A stretch of 64,000 nt of DNA from G11 sp947167445 (GTDB lineage Bacteria; Bacillota; Clostridia; Lachnospirales; Lachnospiraceae), in the NCBI GenBank assembly GCA_947167445.1, contig CAMVID010000003.1:62001-126000 (forward strand), given 5' to 3'. The notes beneath the pieces are model-generated. The model had not been told where the DNA came from, ran no database searches, and saw nothing but the letters and a program-made list of their open reading frames with translations. The position numbers and the translations under genes were made by a program. Shown here in pieces: positions 18,873 through 28,683 of the stretch (positions are counted from its first letter, which is position 1; each line of letters opens with the position of its first letter).

Positions 18873-20328
18873 TTCTTATATTTTCGTGCTGCTTTTTTTG
18901 CCTGTAACTGTTATTGGATACTGGCAGTTAAACAAATTGAAAAGTGAATTATGGGGCAAATTATGGCTAATAGCATCATCTTTGGTATTCTACGGCTATT
19001 ATAGCCTTAAGTGTCTTTTGATACTCTTGGTGGCTGTTATGGTTAATTTCGGCCTTACATCGGCAATGGCCGAGGATGAAGGCAAGAAAACCAGGTCGAA
19101 AGTTTGCTTAGTAGCAGCATTGGTATTTAACATTGGTTTACTTGGTTACTTTAAATATACAGTTTTTGTAATTGATAACATAAACCGGTTCGGACATAAG
19201 GAATTAGTCGTTCCGGAGATTATTCTCCCCCTCGGCATCAGCTTCTATGTCTTCGGGCAGATAGCCTATGCGGTTGATGTTTATAAGTGTAGAATCAAAC
19301 CTGCCGCCTTTATAGACTATGTGGCCTTCATGACCTTTTTCCCCAAGATTTCACAGGGACCGATTCAACTGTATGATGATTTTGATGGGAAACTCCGGGA
19401 TAAAGAAAGAAGAAATATAAATTACGAGAACATTTTAAAGGGCTTGTATTTATTCTCTTTAGGTCTTGGCAAGAAGGTACTTCTTGCAGACAATATTGCT
19501 AAGGTTGTCAATGAAGGATTTGCAAATTATAACAACTATAATTCAATTGAAATAGCCATAACCATGATTTGCTATTCCCTGCAGATTTATTTTGATTTCA
19601 GCGGATATTGCGATATGGCGTCAGGTATCGGTAAGATGTTTAACATCGAATTGCCGATAAACTTTAATTCTCCATATAAAGCAAATTCCATTGCAGACTT
19701 CTGGCAAAGATGGCACATGACTCTTAACCAATTCTTCACCAAGTACATTTATATTCCGCTTGGAGGCAGCAGGTCCGGGAAGTGTAGGACAGTTATAAAT
19801 GTCATGATAGTATTTACCATAAGCGGAATATGGCACGGCGCAAACTGGACTTTTATAGTTTGGGGACTTCTAAACGGCTTGTTTGTTGTTGCTTACAGGC
19901 TTAACAGAAAATGGATTGATAAGATTCCCAATGTCATTAGAATTCCGTTCACATTTGCCATTACTACGCTTCTTTGGAGTGTTTTCAGATCAGACAACCT
20001 GACAGCGGCATGGGAGATGATTAAGCGATTATTTACAGCGGGATTAACCCATTGTAATGCGCCTCTGTTTTACGACTTCAACACAATTACAGAAATCCGT
20101 ATTATTAGCAGATTGGGATTGCAGGGCGTCATCGATGCTGTCCCCTGGATTTTGGCAGTAAATGTGCTAATAATATGCATGATTCTGGTATTCTTCACGG
20201 AGAATTCTACAGAACGAATCGAAAGATTTAAGCCGACCTGGAAGAAGTGTGGTGCCTTTGTGGCGCTTATGACTTTGAGCATTCTGTCCATGTCACAGGT
20301 GACAGAATTTATATATTATAATTTCTAA
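18862..20328 (+). CDS. MBOAT family O-acyltransferase (AlgI/DltB-like)
   Basis: 488 residue polytopic membrane enzyme that transfers an acyl group, usually acetyl, across the membrane onto a surface polymer. Family landmarks seen are an N-terminal LFNSYIFVLLFLPV helix, LPLGISFYVFGQIAYAVD, DFWQRWHMTLNQFFTKYIYIP and the catalytic-histidine segment SGIWHGANWTFIVWG near residue 320. Length is typical. It is followed 12 bases later by a membrane-anchored SGNH-like protein, the usual partner in AlgI-AlgJ or DltB-DltD pairs. The likely job is O-acetylation of the exported glycan. Confidence 0.92.
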   Translation: MLFNSYIFVLLFLPVTVIGYWQLNKLKSELWGKLWLIASSLVFYGYYSLKCLLILLVAVMVNFGLTSAMAEDEGKKTRSKVCLVAALVFNIGLLGYFKYTVFVIDNINRFGHKELVVPEIILPLGISFYVFGQIAYAVDVYKCRIKPAAFIDYVAFMTFFPKISQGPIQLYDDFDGKLRDKERRNINYENILKGLYLFSLGLGKKVLLADNIAKVVNEGFANYNNYNSIEIAITMICYSLQIYFDFSGYCDMASGIGKMFNIELPINFNSPYKANSIADFWQRWHMTLNQFFTKYIYIPLGGSRSGKCRTVINVMIVFTISGIWHGANWTFIVWGLLNGLFVVAYRLNRKWIDKIPNVIRIPFTFAITTLLWSVFRSDNLTAAWEMIKRLFTAGLTHCNAPLFYDFNTITEIRIISRLGLQGVIDAVPWILAVNVLIICMILVFFTENSTERIERFKPTWKKCGAFVALMTLSILSMSQVTEFIYYNF

Positions 20329-20340
20329 TCGGGATAGAAG

Positions 20341-21399
20341 ATGAAAGATGCTAAGAAATGGCTTATGAGGTTCATAATTGCTCTGATTTCGGCTGTTTGT
20401 ATTTTGGCCGGATTGGTGATTATTATTGACCCTTATGTTCATTATCACAAGCCTTTAAACTTTATATCATACAGGTTCAATGATGAGCGTTATATCAATG
20501 ATGGTATAGCAAGACATTATGATTATGATGCCATAATCATTGGAACGAGCATGTCCCAGAACTTTAAACCTAGTGAGTGGGAGAAACTTACCGGAGAGAA
20601 AACCATTAAGCTTCCTTTTTCCGGAAGTGATTTCATGGAAATGCGCGAGCAGTTGGAGAGGGCATTTAGTTATAATCCCAATATCAAGTCGGTTATATGG
20701 GGAATAGACTATGACGCTTTGGTAAGACCATACGATTTTCACAGTTATGAGGGCTATCCCACTTATCTTTACGACAGCAATCCTTTCAATGATGTAGAAT
20801 ATATATTAAACAAAGATGTGTTCTATAAGGGCATTTTGGCTGATTTGGAGCGGACAATATCAGGTGAGCCCACTGAAACTCTTGACAGTTATTCATCTTG
20901 GGATATAGATGGCGGGTTGGAGCACATAATGCTTAACTACAACCGCCTGCCTGAAGCTAAAGAGATGGAGCCGGATCTTCCTAAAGAGCAGGAAGAGATG
21001 GTTCTTGAGAATGTAGTAAAAAACATTTCGGATTTGGCAGATGCCCATCCGGATGTCACATTTCTTCTTTTTTATCCCCCTTATGGAATTGTTCACTGGG
21101 ATATGTGCAACAGAGAGGGATGGACGCTGAGACATTTTGAGGCCGAACAGATTGCCACAGAAGAAATGCTTAAGCATGACAACATAAAGCTTTTTAATTT
21201 CTTTGATGATTTCGAACTTACCTGTAATCTCGAGAACTACAAGGATCCCGAACATTATGTGGCAAGCGTAAATACCTGGATATTGGAACAACTGGCAGGT
21301 GACGAATGGCTTGTCACGAAAGATAATTACCTTGAACGAATGAAGAAAGCTCATGAATTCTACTACAACTATGACTTTACACAGATCTTTCCGGAATAA
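20341..21399 (+). CDS. Membrane-anchored SGNH-like protein, acyl-transfer partner of the MBOAT
   Basis: 352 residues with one N-terminal membrane helix (about residues 10-28) and an outside-facing domain. The block I segment AIIIGTSMSQNF offers a Ser after GT, and the C-terminal DPEHYVASVN supplies an Asp-x-x-His pair, so a full SGNH-type active site is plausible. This matches proteins placed next to MBOAT enzymes that finish polysaccharide O-acetylation (AlgJ, AlgX and DltD-like). I see no lipobox. The gene follows the MBOAT gene by 12 bases. Confidence 0.72.
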   Translation: MKDAKKWLMRFIIALISAVCILAGLVIIIDPYVHYHKPLNFISYRFNDERYINDGIARHYDYDAIIIGTSMSQNFKPSEWEKLTGEKTIKLPFSGSDFMEMREQLERAFSYNPNIKSVIWGIDYDALVRPYDFHSYEGYPTYLYDSNPFNDVEYILNKDVFYKGILADLERTISGEPTETLDSYSSWDIDGGLEHIMLNYNRLPEAKEMEPDLPKEQEEMVLENVVKNISDLADAHPDVTFLLFYPPYGIVHWDMCNREGWTLRHFEAEQIATEEMLKHDNIKLFNFFDDFELTCNLENYKDPEHYVASVNTWILEQLAGDEWLVTKDNYLERMKKAHEFYYNYDFTQIFPE

Positions 21400-21405
21400 G
21401 AATAT

Positions 21406-22458
21406 ATGAAAATATTAATGCTGGTTAACTGGAAGGTAAGGAAGTGCGATAGCGTTCCGGAGTCCCTTCAGCCACCTGATTATTATATTGAAGGTGGTGA
21501 CTATTGGTTCTATAGATACTTTAAAGAAAAACCCGAAGTGGATGTTGTGGATATTTCATCCTTCTCCTGGTTAGAGAACTTTGAAAAAAACAGGATTCGC
21601 TTTTACATTTGGCAGTCTCTTAGAGTTCTCCATAAATTAAACAAATATGACTTAATAGTTTCGCATGGAATGCAAAGCGGAATAGTCATATGCTTATTTA
21701 GAAGGTTATTTAAAACAAGGGCAAAACATCTTGTTTTTGATATAGGTTCATTTAGCAGCGCATCCGAAGCAGGTGCGAAGCTAAAGCTAATGCAATTTGC
21801 AAGCAAGTCGATAGACTTGTTGATTTATCATACAGGAACACAAAAAGATTATTATGCCAGGTTCTTTCCATGGCTTATGGATAGAATCCACTTCGTGAGA
21901 TATGGCGCGGATTTGGATTACTATCAAAACTGTGAATCAAACGATAGCAGTTCAGAGAAATACATGCTTTGCGTCGGATATTCGAAAAGAGACTGGGATA
22001 CTCTCATTGCGGCATACCAAATGGTAGACACAGATGTTAAGCTAAGGCTTATAGGCCATGTGGAAGAGAAGTACAAGGCTATAGAAGGCATAGAACAAAT
22101 TCCATTTATCCCAATTACTGAGCTTAAAGAACAGATAGCAGGTTCTGTGGCCGGAGTACTTCCTTTGGAGCCATTTAATTATTCCTTTGGACAAATGACG
22201 CTGCTTCAGCAAATGGCTATGGGTAAATGTGTTATTACAGCTAATGTCCAAAGCGTAAGAGATTATGTTTCGGATATGGAAACTGCTGTTTTGTACGAAG
22301 CCAAGAATCCCTTGGATTTATCGAAGAAAATAAAGATGGTATTAGATGATAGTACTCTTAGAAGAACTATCGGAGAAAAAGCTGTTTCGTGGCTTAAACA
22401 AAGCAACAATGAACGCATAATGGCATCTGAAATAGAAAGGGTAATACAGGAAATATAA
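21406..22458 (+). CDS. GT4-like glycosyltransferase
   Basis: 350 residues, GT-B fold. The N-terminal half (MKILMLVNWKVRK, YDLIVSHGMQSG) is an acceptor domain; RIHFVRYGADLDYYQ at the domain boundary and the C-terminal PFNYSFGQMTLLQQMAMGK with VRDYVSD are donor-domain features. The canonical EX7E motif is not intact (the PFNYSFGQMTLLQQ region lacks both glutamates), so it is a divergent member. The stop TAA and next ATG overlap (TAATG). Function: sugar transfer of unknown type. Confidence 0.75.
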   Translation: MKILMLVNWKVRKCDSVPESLQPPDYYIEGGDYWFYRYFKEKPEVDVVDISSFSWLENFEKNRIRFYIWQSLRVLHKLNKYDLIVSHGMQSGIVICLFRRLFKTRAKHLVFDIGSFSSASEAGAKLKLMQFASKSIDLLIYHTGTQKDYYARFFPWLMDRIHFVRYGADLDYYQNCESNDSSSEKYMLCVGYSKRDWDTLIAAYQMVDTDVKLRLIGHVEEKYKAIEGIEQIPFIPITELKEQIAGSVAGVLPLEPFNYSFGQMTLLQQMAMGKCVITANVQSVRDYVSDMETAVLYEAKNPLDLSKKIKMVLDDSTLRRTIGEKAVSWLKQSNNERIMASEIERVIQEI

Positions 22459-23183
22459 TGATACCCCACACAATACATTACTGCTGGTTTGGACGAAATC
22501 CCAAACCAAAGCTAATTACGGACTGCATTGCTTCATGGAGGAAGTATTGCCCTGATTGGGAAATAATTGAGTGGAACGAAGACAACTATGATGTCCGCAA
22601 GAACGAATTTGTAAGAGAGGCTTATGAAAGCAAGACATGGGCTTTTGTTGCTGACTACGCCAGATTCGATGTTTTGAATCAATATGGCGGCGTATACTTT
22701 GATACTGACGTTGAACTGTTAAAGCCAATTCCTGACTTTCTTATGGAGGAAGAGGCCTTTTCCGGCTTTGAAATGCCGGATAGAGTTGCTCCAGGATTGG
22801 TTTATGGTACAGTACCCGGACAAAAAGTGCTTGTAAGAGCGCTCGAAAAATATAGCAATAAAGCTTTTTCAACCAAGGAAAATGTAGTTGAGTTATTCAC
22901 AAGTATCCTTGATGAAGAGGGATTAAGAAAAGATAACTCAGATCAGATTGTAGCCGGGGTCAGAATTCTCCCTACCGAGTATTTTGGCTGTTACAATCAT
23001 GAGATACAGAAATTTGAGCCGACCGAGAATACAATCTCAATTCATCATTATTATGCCAGCTGGGTTTCGTGGCATAAGATATTTAAGTACAAGGTCATAA
23101 AATATGTTGCCAGGATTCTTGGCAAAGAGAGATATTTGAGAATCAAGCGATTCTTGTTAAGGGGCAGGCAAAAGGGATGCTAA
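22458..23183 (+). CDS. GT32 family glycosyltransferase
   Basis: 241 residues. IPHTIHYCWFGRNPKPKL opens the protein and GGVYFDTDVELLKP provides the DxD motif (DTD) near residue 77; ADYARFDVLNQYGG just before it is the family signature. These are typical of GT32 capsule enzymes that transfer galactose, mannose or related sugars. The short basic C-terminus (RIKRFLLRGRQKG) may hold it to the membrane. Coupled at both ends: TAATG at the start and a 7-base overlap with the polymerase-like gene. Confidence 0.88.
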   Translation: MIPHTIHYCWFGRNPKPKLITDCIASWRKYCPDWEIIEWNEDNYDVRKNEFVREAYESKTWAFVADYARFDVLNQYGGVYFDTDVELLKPIPDFLMEEEAFSGFEMPDRVAPGLVYGTVPGQKVLVRALEKYSNKAFSTKENVVELFTSILDEEGLRKDNSDQIVAGVRILPTEYFGCYNHEIQKFEPTENTISIHHYYASWVSWHKIFKYKVIKYVARILGKERYLRIKRFLLRGRQKGC

Positions 23184-24316
23184 AAAAGATATCCAATATA
23201 GCATTTTATTTGGCGCTTACAATAGAGATAATACTGGTTATCTTAGACAAAAGTGCTTATATAATTCAATATGAAGGCCAATGGTTTAGGGTTACCTTTG
23301 TTTTGTTTTTGCTTAAGCTTCTTCTTACCAAATTGGACACAAAGGAGCTTCTTACCATAGCGGCGTTTATACTGCTGGGTGTAATATCTTACCTTACAAC
23401 GGGACGTAATGAAATTATAAGAATTGTTGTTTTTGTTGCAGCATGTAAGGATATAGATGCGCAGATGCTTTTCAAGTATCTGTTTTGGGGTACGCTTGCA
23501 GGGTGTGTAATTCTTGTAATCCTTTCCTTCTTTGGCATTGGAACATTCAGTATCACTACCGATTTCGGACGAGGAGAGATAACAACCAGATATTGCTTGG
23601 GACTGGGACATCCTAATGGATTACACTGTATGTTCTGGGCTCTCGGCTCACTCTACCTCTATGTATACAGAAACAGTATCAAATGGGTCCACTTGGCAAT
23701 CCTTTTTGCGGCCAATATTGGATTGTTTGTTTTAACAGATTCAAGAACCGGATTCTTTACCATGCTGTTCACGCTCATTATGTTTGTTATTGTTAACACA
23801 AAGTGGGCGGAACGAAATGAAAAGATATTACTGTATGCCACATCTATAGGAATAGGTGTCTCAATGGCATTTTCCGTGTTAATTATGTGCCACAGAGTGT
23901 TTTGGCTTAAACTGAAGAGACTTGATGAGTTTCTTACGGGCAGAATAGCATATACACATATGAACGTTACCGAGGCTAAGACATTTTTCTGGCAGCCGTT
24001 TTCGGCAAGGGGCAGAGATTTGCAGACAGATCTTGGCATTGTGAAGATGGTTTACTGGTATGGTTATGTACCTGCAATTATATTCATGGCACTGTGTTTT
24101 GCACTGGCTTTTATAGCGATGAGAGAAGGCGATAAGGCAGCGCTTGTAATTGTGACATCAATTATTCTGTATTCCGTATTCGAAGGACATGATGTCTCTG
24201 AATTATTAGCAAGAAATTATGTTTTCTTCTTGCTGGGAATCTACTGGACTAAGATGGTAAAACAAGGGGTAATAAAGGCTGAAAAATGTACAGAAAGCAG
24301 AGAAGCGGTTGGATAA
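23177..24316 (+). CDS. Wzy-like oligosaccharide repeat-unit polymerase
   Basis: 379 residues and around ten membrane helices. A large outside loop contains RYCLGLGHPNGLHCMFWA, the GHPN element often seen in Wzy polymerases of Bacillota, followed by LFVLTDSRTGFF, close to the DSRTG segment of O-antigen ligase/polymerase families. It would join undecaprenyl-PP-linked repeat units outside the membrane. The gene next door encodes the initiating sugar-phosphate transferase, the normal company of a Wzy. It is the only clear polymerase in the window. Wzy sequences are very variable, so the call rests on topology, motif and place. Confidence 0.78.
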   Translation: MLKKISNIAFYLALTIEIILVILDKSAYIIQYEGQWFRVTFVLFLLKLLLTKLDTKELLTIAAFILLGVISYLTTGRNEIIRIVVFVAACKDIDAQMLFKYLFWGTLAGCVILVILSFFGIGTFSITTDFGRGEITTRYCLGLGHPNGLHCMFWALGSLYLYVYRNSIKWVHLAILFAANIGLFVLTDSRTGFFTMLFTLIMFVIVNTKWAERNEKILLYATSIGIGVSMAFSVLIMCHRVFWLKLKRLDEFLTGRIAYTHMNVTEAKTFFWQPFSARGRDLQTDLGIVKMVYWYGYVPAIIFMALCFALAFIAMREGDKAALVIVTSIILYSVFEGHDVSELLARNYVFFLLGIYWTKMVKQGVIKAEKCTESREAVG

Positions 24317-25710
24317 AGCATATTGACTTTGTAATCTTGGATTTGCTATGCCTCCAGATTTCGTTCGTGGCGGCGTATATGATAAGACACGGAGCAATCA
24401 ATCCCTATATTTCGCCTATTTACAGAAATATGGGTGTCATTTTGATGTTTGTTAATATTGCGGTCGCTTCCTTTAGCAGTTCTTATTCCGGAATTCTTCG
24501 AAGGGGCTATTATGTGGAGGCTTTGGCTGTATTTAAGCAGGTTTCGATTACTGTCGGAATAGCAATGATGTACATGTTCTGGACGCAACAGTCGTCAGAG
24601 TATTCCCGAATGACCTTTGGTATCATGTGGGTTTTGGATGGAGCTCTCACATGGGCAATCAGATGCATTTGGAAGAAATATCTAAGGAAGAGAAACAGTC
24701 AGGTTGGCAGCGGAAGGTCCCTTATTCTTGTATCCGGAAGAGATAACGCTTCAGAATTTGTTAAGGGATTTCTAACCAACAACTTTGAGAACATCAGTAT
24801 TACAGGTATCGTAGTGTGGGATAATGTCGGCAGAACTGAAGTTGAAGGCATTCCTATTGTGGCTAACGACAATAATGCAATCGAATATCTCAGAACAAAT
24901 TGGGTTGACGAGATTATGATAGATAAAGACGCTATCATTAATGATGATAGTGCAATAACAGAATTCCTTTCAAAGGTTATGGAGATGGGAATCACTGTTC
25001 ATACGAAGCTTGCGGCGGCAACGGATCTTACAGAAAACAGGACAGTAGAAAACATAGCGGGCTATACTGTACTCACAAGCTCTGTCGCAATGGCAGGAAC
25101 AAGACAGTTATTGGCTAAAAGATTGCTTGATATCCTTGGGGGCTTTGTTGGATGCATTTTAACGCTTATTGCATTCATATTTGTTGGTCCCATTATAAAG
25201 ATCAAATCCCCCGGACCGATTTTCTTTAAACAAAGGAGAGTCGGAAAGAATGGGAAGCAGTTCACTTTATATAAGTTCAGAAGCATGTATATGGACGCAG
25301 AAGATAGAAAGGCTGAGCTTTTAGGTCAAAATGAAGTTGATGCGTCCCAGATGTTTAAGGTTAAGGAAGATCCCAGAATTATAAAAGGAATAGGCCAATT
25401 TATCAGAAAGTATTCTATTGATGAACTTCCTCAGTTCTATAATGTATTAATCGGAGATATGAGCCTTGTGGGAACCAGACCTCCGACTATAGACGAATGG
25501 GATAAATATGAACTTCATCATAGAAAGCGCCTTGCAATTAAGCCCGGCATGACGGGAATGTGGCAGGTTAGCGGAAGAAGTTCAATAAAGGATTTTGAAG
25601 AGGTTGTTGCACTTGATACCAAGTATATTATGAATTGGAGCATTGGCCTTGACTTAAAGATATTGGCCAAGACAGTTGCGGTGGTATTTAAGGGCGATGG
25701 AGCTATGTGA
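24286..25710 (+). CDS. Initiating polyprenyl-phosphate sugar-1-phosphate transferase (PHPT)
   Basis: Begins repeat-unit assembly by moving a hexose- or HexNAc-1-phosphate from UDP-sugar to undecaprenyl phosphate. 474 residues with four to five N-terminal membrane helices (15-120), a soluble NAD-binding-like middle domain (about 140-270), one re-entrant hydrophobic segment (about 285-310) and the catalytic domain. The catalytic domain contains KSPGPIFFKQRRVG, YKFRSMYMDAE, SIDELPQFYNVLIGDMSLVG and RLAIKPGMTGMWQV. Its position in the middle of the operon, not at the start, is unusual. It overlaps the polymerase gene by 31 bases. WcaJ/CpsE-type enzymes favour UDP-Glc or UDP-Gal; the substrate here is unknown. 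Confidence 0.93.
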   Translation: MYRKQRSGWIKHIDFVILDLLCLQISFVAAYMIRHGAINPYISPIYRNMGVILMFVNIAVASFSSSYSGILRRGYYVEALAVFKQVSITVGIAMMYMFWTQQSSEYSRMTFGIMWVLDGALTWAIRCIWKKYLRKRNSQVGSGRSLILVSGRDNASEFVKGFLTNNFENISITGIVVWDNVGRTEVEGIPIVANDNNAIEYLRTNWVDEIMIDKDAIINDDSAITEFLSKVMEMGITVHTKLAAATDLTENRTVENIAGYTVLTSSVAMAGTRQLLAKRLLDILGGFVGCILTLIAFIFVGPIIKIKSPGPIFFKQRRVGKNGKQFTLYKFRSMYMDAEDRKAELLGQNEVDASQMFKVKEDPRIIKGIGQFIRKYSIDELPQFYNVLIGDMSLVGTRPPTIDEWDKYELHHRKRLAIKPGMTGMWQVSGRSSIKDFEEVVALDTKYIMNWSIGLDLKILAKTVAVVFKGDGAM

Positions 25711-26909
25711 TGAATATACTCATGATAAACAAGTTTCTTTATCCGAATGGTGGGTCAGAAACTTATGTTATAAAACTTGGTGAGGCACTTACAAGGCTTG
25801 GACACGATGTCCAGTACTTTGGAATGGAACATGAGGGCCGAATCCTTGGAAATAGAGTTGATTCTTATACCAAGGATATGGACTTTCATAATGCCGGCTT
25901 CTTTGAAAAGATTACCTACCCTGTAAGGACAGTTTACAGTTCAGAAGCAAGAAGAAAGATCAGAAAAGTACTTGATGATTTTAAACCGGATGTCTGCCAT
26001 ATTAACAACTTCAATTATCAGCTTACTCCAAGCATAATTTTGGAGATTGACAAATGGCGCAGAGAAACTAAGCACGAGTGTAAGATTATCTACACGGCTC
26101 ATGATTTTCAATTGGTATGCCCCAACCATATGGCATTTATCCCTGACAAAGGAGAAAGATGCCTTGAATGTGCAAAGGGAAAGTTTAGGAGCTGTACTTC
26201 AAACAAATGTATCCATGGTTCGACAATGAAATCTGCTATAGGAACCATGGAAGCAACATATTGGAAACTTCGAAAGACGTATAGGCTCTTTGATACAGTA
26301 ATCTGCTGCTCGGAGTTTATGAAACAAGCGCTGGATAATAATCCTTTTTTAAAGGACAAAACAGTTGCTATACACAACTTTATCGAGCAGGCAAAGCCAC
26401 CTGTGACTGAAAAGGAAGACTATGTTCTCTATTTTGGCCGTTTTTCGTTTGAAAAAGGCATGAGAAACCTGATTGAGGCATGTAAGAGACTTCCGGAAAT
26501 AGACTTCGTTTTTGCGGGAAAAGGTGAATTTGAAAGAGAGATAAATGAACTTTCTAACGCTCGAAATGTTGGATTCAAGAGTGGTGATGAATTAAATAAT
26601 CTTATCGCCAAAGCAAGATTCTCTGTATATCCATCAATATGGTACGAAAACTGCCCGTATTCAGTTATGGAAAGTATCTCCCTCGGCACACCCGTACTTG
26701 GTTCAAATGCCGGGGGAATTCCTGAGTTAATAGATGACGGTGTCACAGGATTTACCTTTGACAGCTTGAATGCGGATGAATTAACAAACAAAATACACGA
26801 TATGTGGAATAACAGGGACAACACAGAACTTCTTTCAAAGAATTGTCTCATGAAGACATTTGAGTCAGACACAGAGTACTGTGAAAGAATAATGGAATAC
26901 TATAAGTAG
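25710..26909 (+). CDS. GT4 family glycosyltransferase
   Basis: About 399 residues. The start ATG 25710 shares its A with the TGA of the initiating transferase, with GGAG placed 7-8 bases upstream; a GTG 3 bases earlier is possible. NILMINKFLYPNGGSETYV gives the glycine loop. IYTAHDFQLVCPNHMAF and a cysteine-rich stretch (CLECAKGKFRSCTSNKC) lie in the acceptor half, and the donor half has YENCPYSVMESISLGTPVLGS. The cysteine stretch is common in GT4 transferases of this subgroup. Donor sugar unknown. Confidence 0.88.
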   Translation: MNILMINKFLYPNGGSETYVIKLGEALTRLGHDVQYFGMEHEGRILGNRVDSYTKDMDFHNAGFFEKITYPVRTVYSSEARRKIRKVLDDFKPDVCHINNFNYQLTPSIILEIDKWRRETKHECKIIYTAHDFQLVCPNHMAFIPDKGERCLECAKGKFRSCTSNKCIHGSTMKSAIGTMEATYWKLRKTYRLFDTVICCSEFMKQALDNNPFLKDKTVAIHNFIEQAKPPVTEKEDYVLYFGRFSFEKGMRNLIEACKRLPEIDFVFAGKGEFEREINELSNARNVGFKSGDELNNLIAKARFSVYPSIWYENCPYSVMESISLGTPVLGSNAGGIPELIDDGVTGFTFDSLNADELTNKIHDMWNNRDNTELLSKNCLMKTFESDTEYCERIMEYYK

Positions 26910-26912
26910 GAG
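26908..26912 (+). promoter_or_regulatory. Ribosome binding site deciding TTG start of the second ABC flippase
   Basis: AGGAG, 8 bases before TTG 26921. It overlaps the final base of the preceding gene's TAG region and supports the non-ATG start. Confidence 0.65.
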
Positions 26913-26920
26913 TAACTGGA

Positions 26921-28672
26921 TTGCTAAAGAACATTAAGAAAATCTGGGAATTATTAAATAAAAAGCAAAAGTGGATGCTGATTCTTCTTCTTGGCATGAC
27001 GATTGTGGGGACTGGGATTGAACTTCTGGCGGTCTCTGCAATAAACCCGTTTGTTGAGACAATCAGTAATCCCGACGTATTAAATGATGAGAATGCATTA
27101 ATCGCAAGATTTTATACCTGGCTTGGGAAGCCTAATTACACAAGTTTTCTTGTTATGATACTTGCAGGCATTATCGCAATTTATATCGTTAAGAATGCAT
27201 ATCTTTTGACCCTTTACAATTTCCAGTACAAGTTCTCATTTGACAATCAGAGACTAATGGAAAGAGAACTTCTTGACAGCTACCTGGAGAGGGAATACAC
27301 CTTCCATTTGAAACATAATTCAGCAGAGTTACAGAGAAATGTTTTGCAGGATGTTATGGGAATGTACCATACACTGTCTTCGGGACTAATGCTTATTACC
27401 GAGGGTGGAGTATGCCTTGCACTTTTTGTATATCTTTTGTATTTGGACAAAACAATTACTATCGGTGTTGTTGCTTTCCTTTTGTTGATATTTGGTTTAT
27501 ATACTGCTGTTTTTGGAAAGAGAAATGACAAAATCGGAGTCGAGAGCAGAAGAGCCAGTGCCATGAGAGTTCAATGGGTACAGCAGTCCCTTGGGGGAAT
27601 CAAGGAAATAAAGATTCTTGGCAGAGAAGGGTTCTTTATTCGAAATTACGATATCAATTCCGCAATCTATGCAAAGAGACAAAGACAATATCAGATGACT
27701 GTTACTGCTCCGAGACCAATTATGGAAGCTGCCGGTATCTCAGCTCTTTTAGGAGTTATTGCTTTTAAACTCTTAAGGGGGGTAAATGCGACATATTTTA
27801 TGTCTACACTTACAACATTTGCCGTAGCGGCTTTTAGAGTGTTACCCTCTTTTGGAAGACTTTCGGGTGCTTACGGTGCAATCGCATTTCAGAGATCTGC
27901 GGTTGAAGAAGTATATGATGGTATCATGAAGGCCAGAACAGAGAAGGAAGGCCTAAGCAAGGTAACAAAGACAAAAGATAAAATTGACATGAAAGAGGGA
28001 ATAACCTGTAAGGATGTCACCTACAGATATCCCGATTCAGATAAAGATATATTCAAAAATGTAAATATCTCAATTCCGAAGAATAAATCAGTGGCATTTA
28101 TAGGCCCATCAGGTGCAGGTAAGACTACGCTTGTGGATGTAATATTGGGTATTCTTTTCCCGACAGCCGGAGAAGTGCTTATCGATGATAAGAGAATTGA
28201 TCAAAATCTGGATGCCTGGCATAACATGATAGGCTATATCCCGCAGACCATATATCTTATGGATGACAGTATCAGGAAGAACATTGCCTTCGGAATTGCC
28301 GATGATGAGGTGGAAGATGCCAGGATCTGGGAGGTTTTGAAAGAAGTTCAGCTTTATGATTTCGTAAAGGAGCTTCCTGATGGACTGGACACATTCATAG
28401 GTGAAGGCGGAGCCAGAATCTCAGGCGGTCAGAGGCAGAGAATTGGTATCGCAAGGGCACTTTATACGAATCCTGAGGTATTGGTGCTTGATGAAGCAAC
28501 ATCTGCGCTTGACTCAGAGACCGAAGCAGCAATCATGGATGCAATCAATTCGTTGATGGGCAGCAGGACTATGATCATCATTGCTCATAGGCTGACTACT
28601 GTAGAAAACTGCGATATAATATATCAGGTAAAGAATAAGAAAGTAACGAAGACCACACTTAAGAACAAATAG
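26921..28672 (+). CDS. Second ABC flippase, fused permease-ATPase (PglK/MsbA-like)
   Basis: 583 residues with six membrane helices in the first 320 residues and a C-terminal ATPase. Walker A GPSGAGKTT, signature ISGGQRQRIG, Walker B VLVLDEATSALD and IIAHRLTT are intact. It matches the protein at 9938 in length, order and many blocks (for example the IGYIPQTIYLMDDSIRKNIAFG stretch around the Q-loop), so the two are paralogues. The start is TTG 26921 with AGGAG at 26908-26912. It probably flips a second undecaprenyl-linked glycan or works on a different intermediate from the first. Confidence 0.88.
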   Translation: MLKNIKKIWELLNKKQKWMLILLLGMTIVGTGIELLAVSAINPFVETISNPDVLNDENALIARFYTWLGKPNYTSFLVMILAGIIAIYIVKNAYLLTLYNFQYKFSFDNQRLMERELLDSYLEREYTFHLKHNSAELQRNVLQDVMGMYHTLSSGLMLITEGGVCLALFVYLLYLDKTITIGVVAFLLLIFGLYTAVFGKRNDKIGVESRRASAMRVQWVQQSLGGIKEIKILGREGFFIRNYDINSAIYAKRQRQYQMTVTAPRPIMEAAGISALLGVIAFKLLRGVNATYFMSTLTTFAVAAFRVLPSFGRLSGAYGAIAFQRSAVEEVYDGIMKARTEKEGLSKVTKTKDKIDMKEGITCKDVTYRYPDSDKDIFKNVNISIPKNKSVAFIGPSGAGKTTLVDVILGILFPTAGEVLIDDKRIDQNLDAWHNMIGYIPQTIYLMDDSIRKNIAFGIADDEVEDARIWEVLKEVQLYDFVKELPDGLDTFIGEGGARISGGQRQRIGIARALYTNPEVLVLDEATSALDSETEAAIMDAINSLMGSRTMIIIAHRLTTVENCDIIYQVKNKKVTKTTLKNK

Positions 28673-28683
28673 GTAAGTATAAC

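Noticed and set aside
20893..21354. Minus-strand open frame of about 150 codons
   Set aside because: It is exactly antisense to the SGNH-like gene, has no recognisable motif and no ribosome site, and the plus strand there has clear family features.
26429..26872. Minus-strand open frame of about 150 codons
   Set aside because: Antisense to the donor domain of the GT4 at 25710 with no motif of its own.
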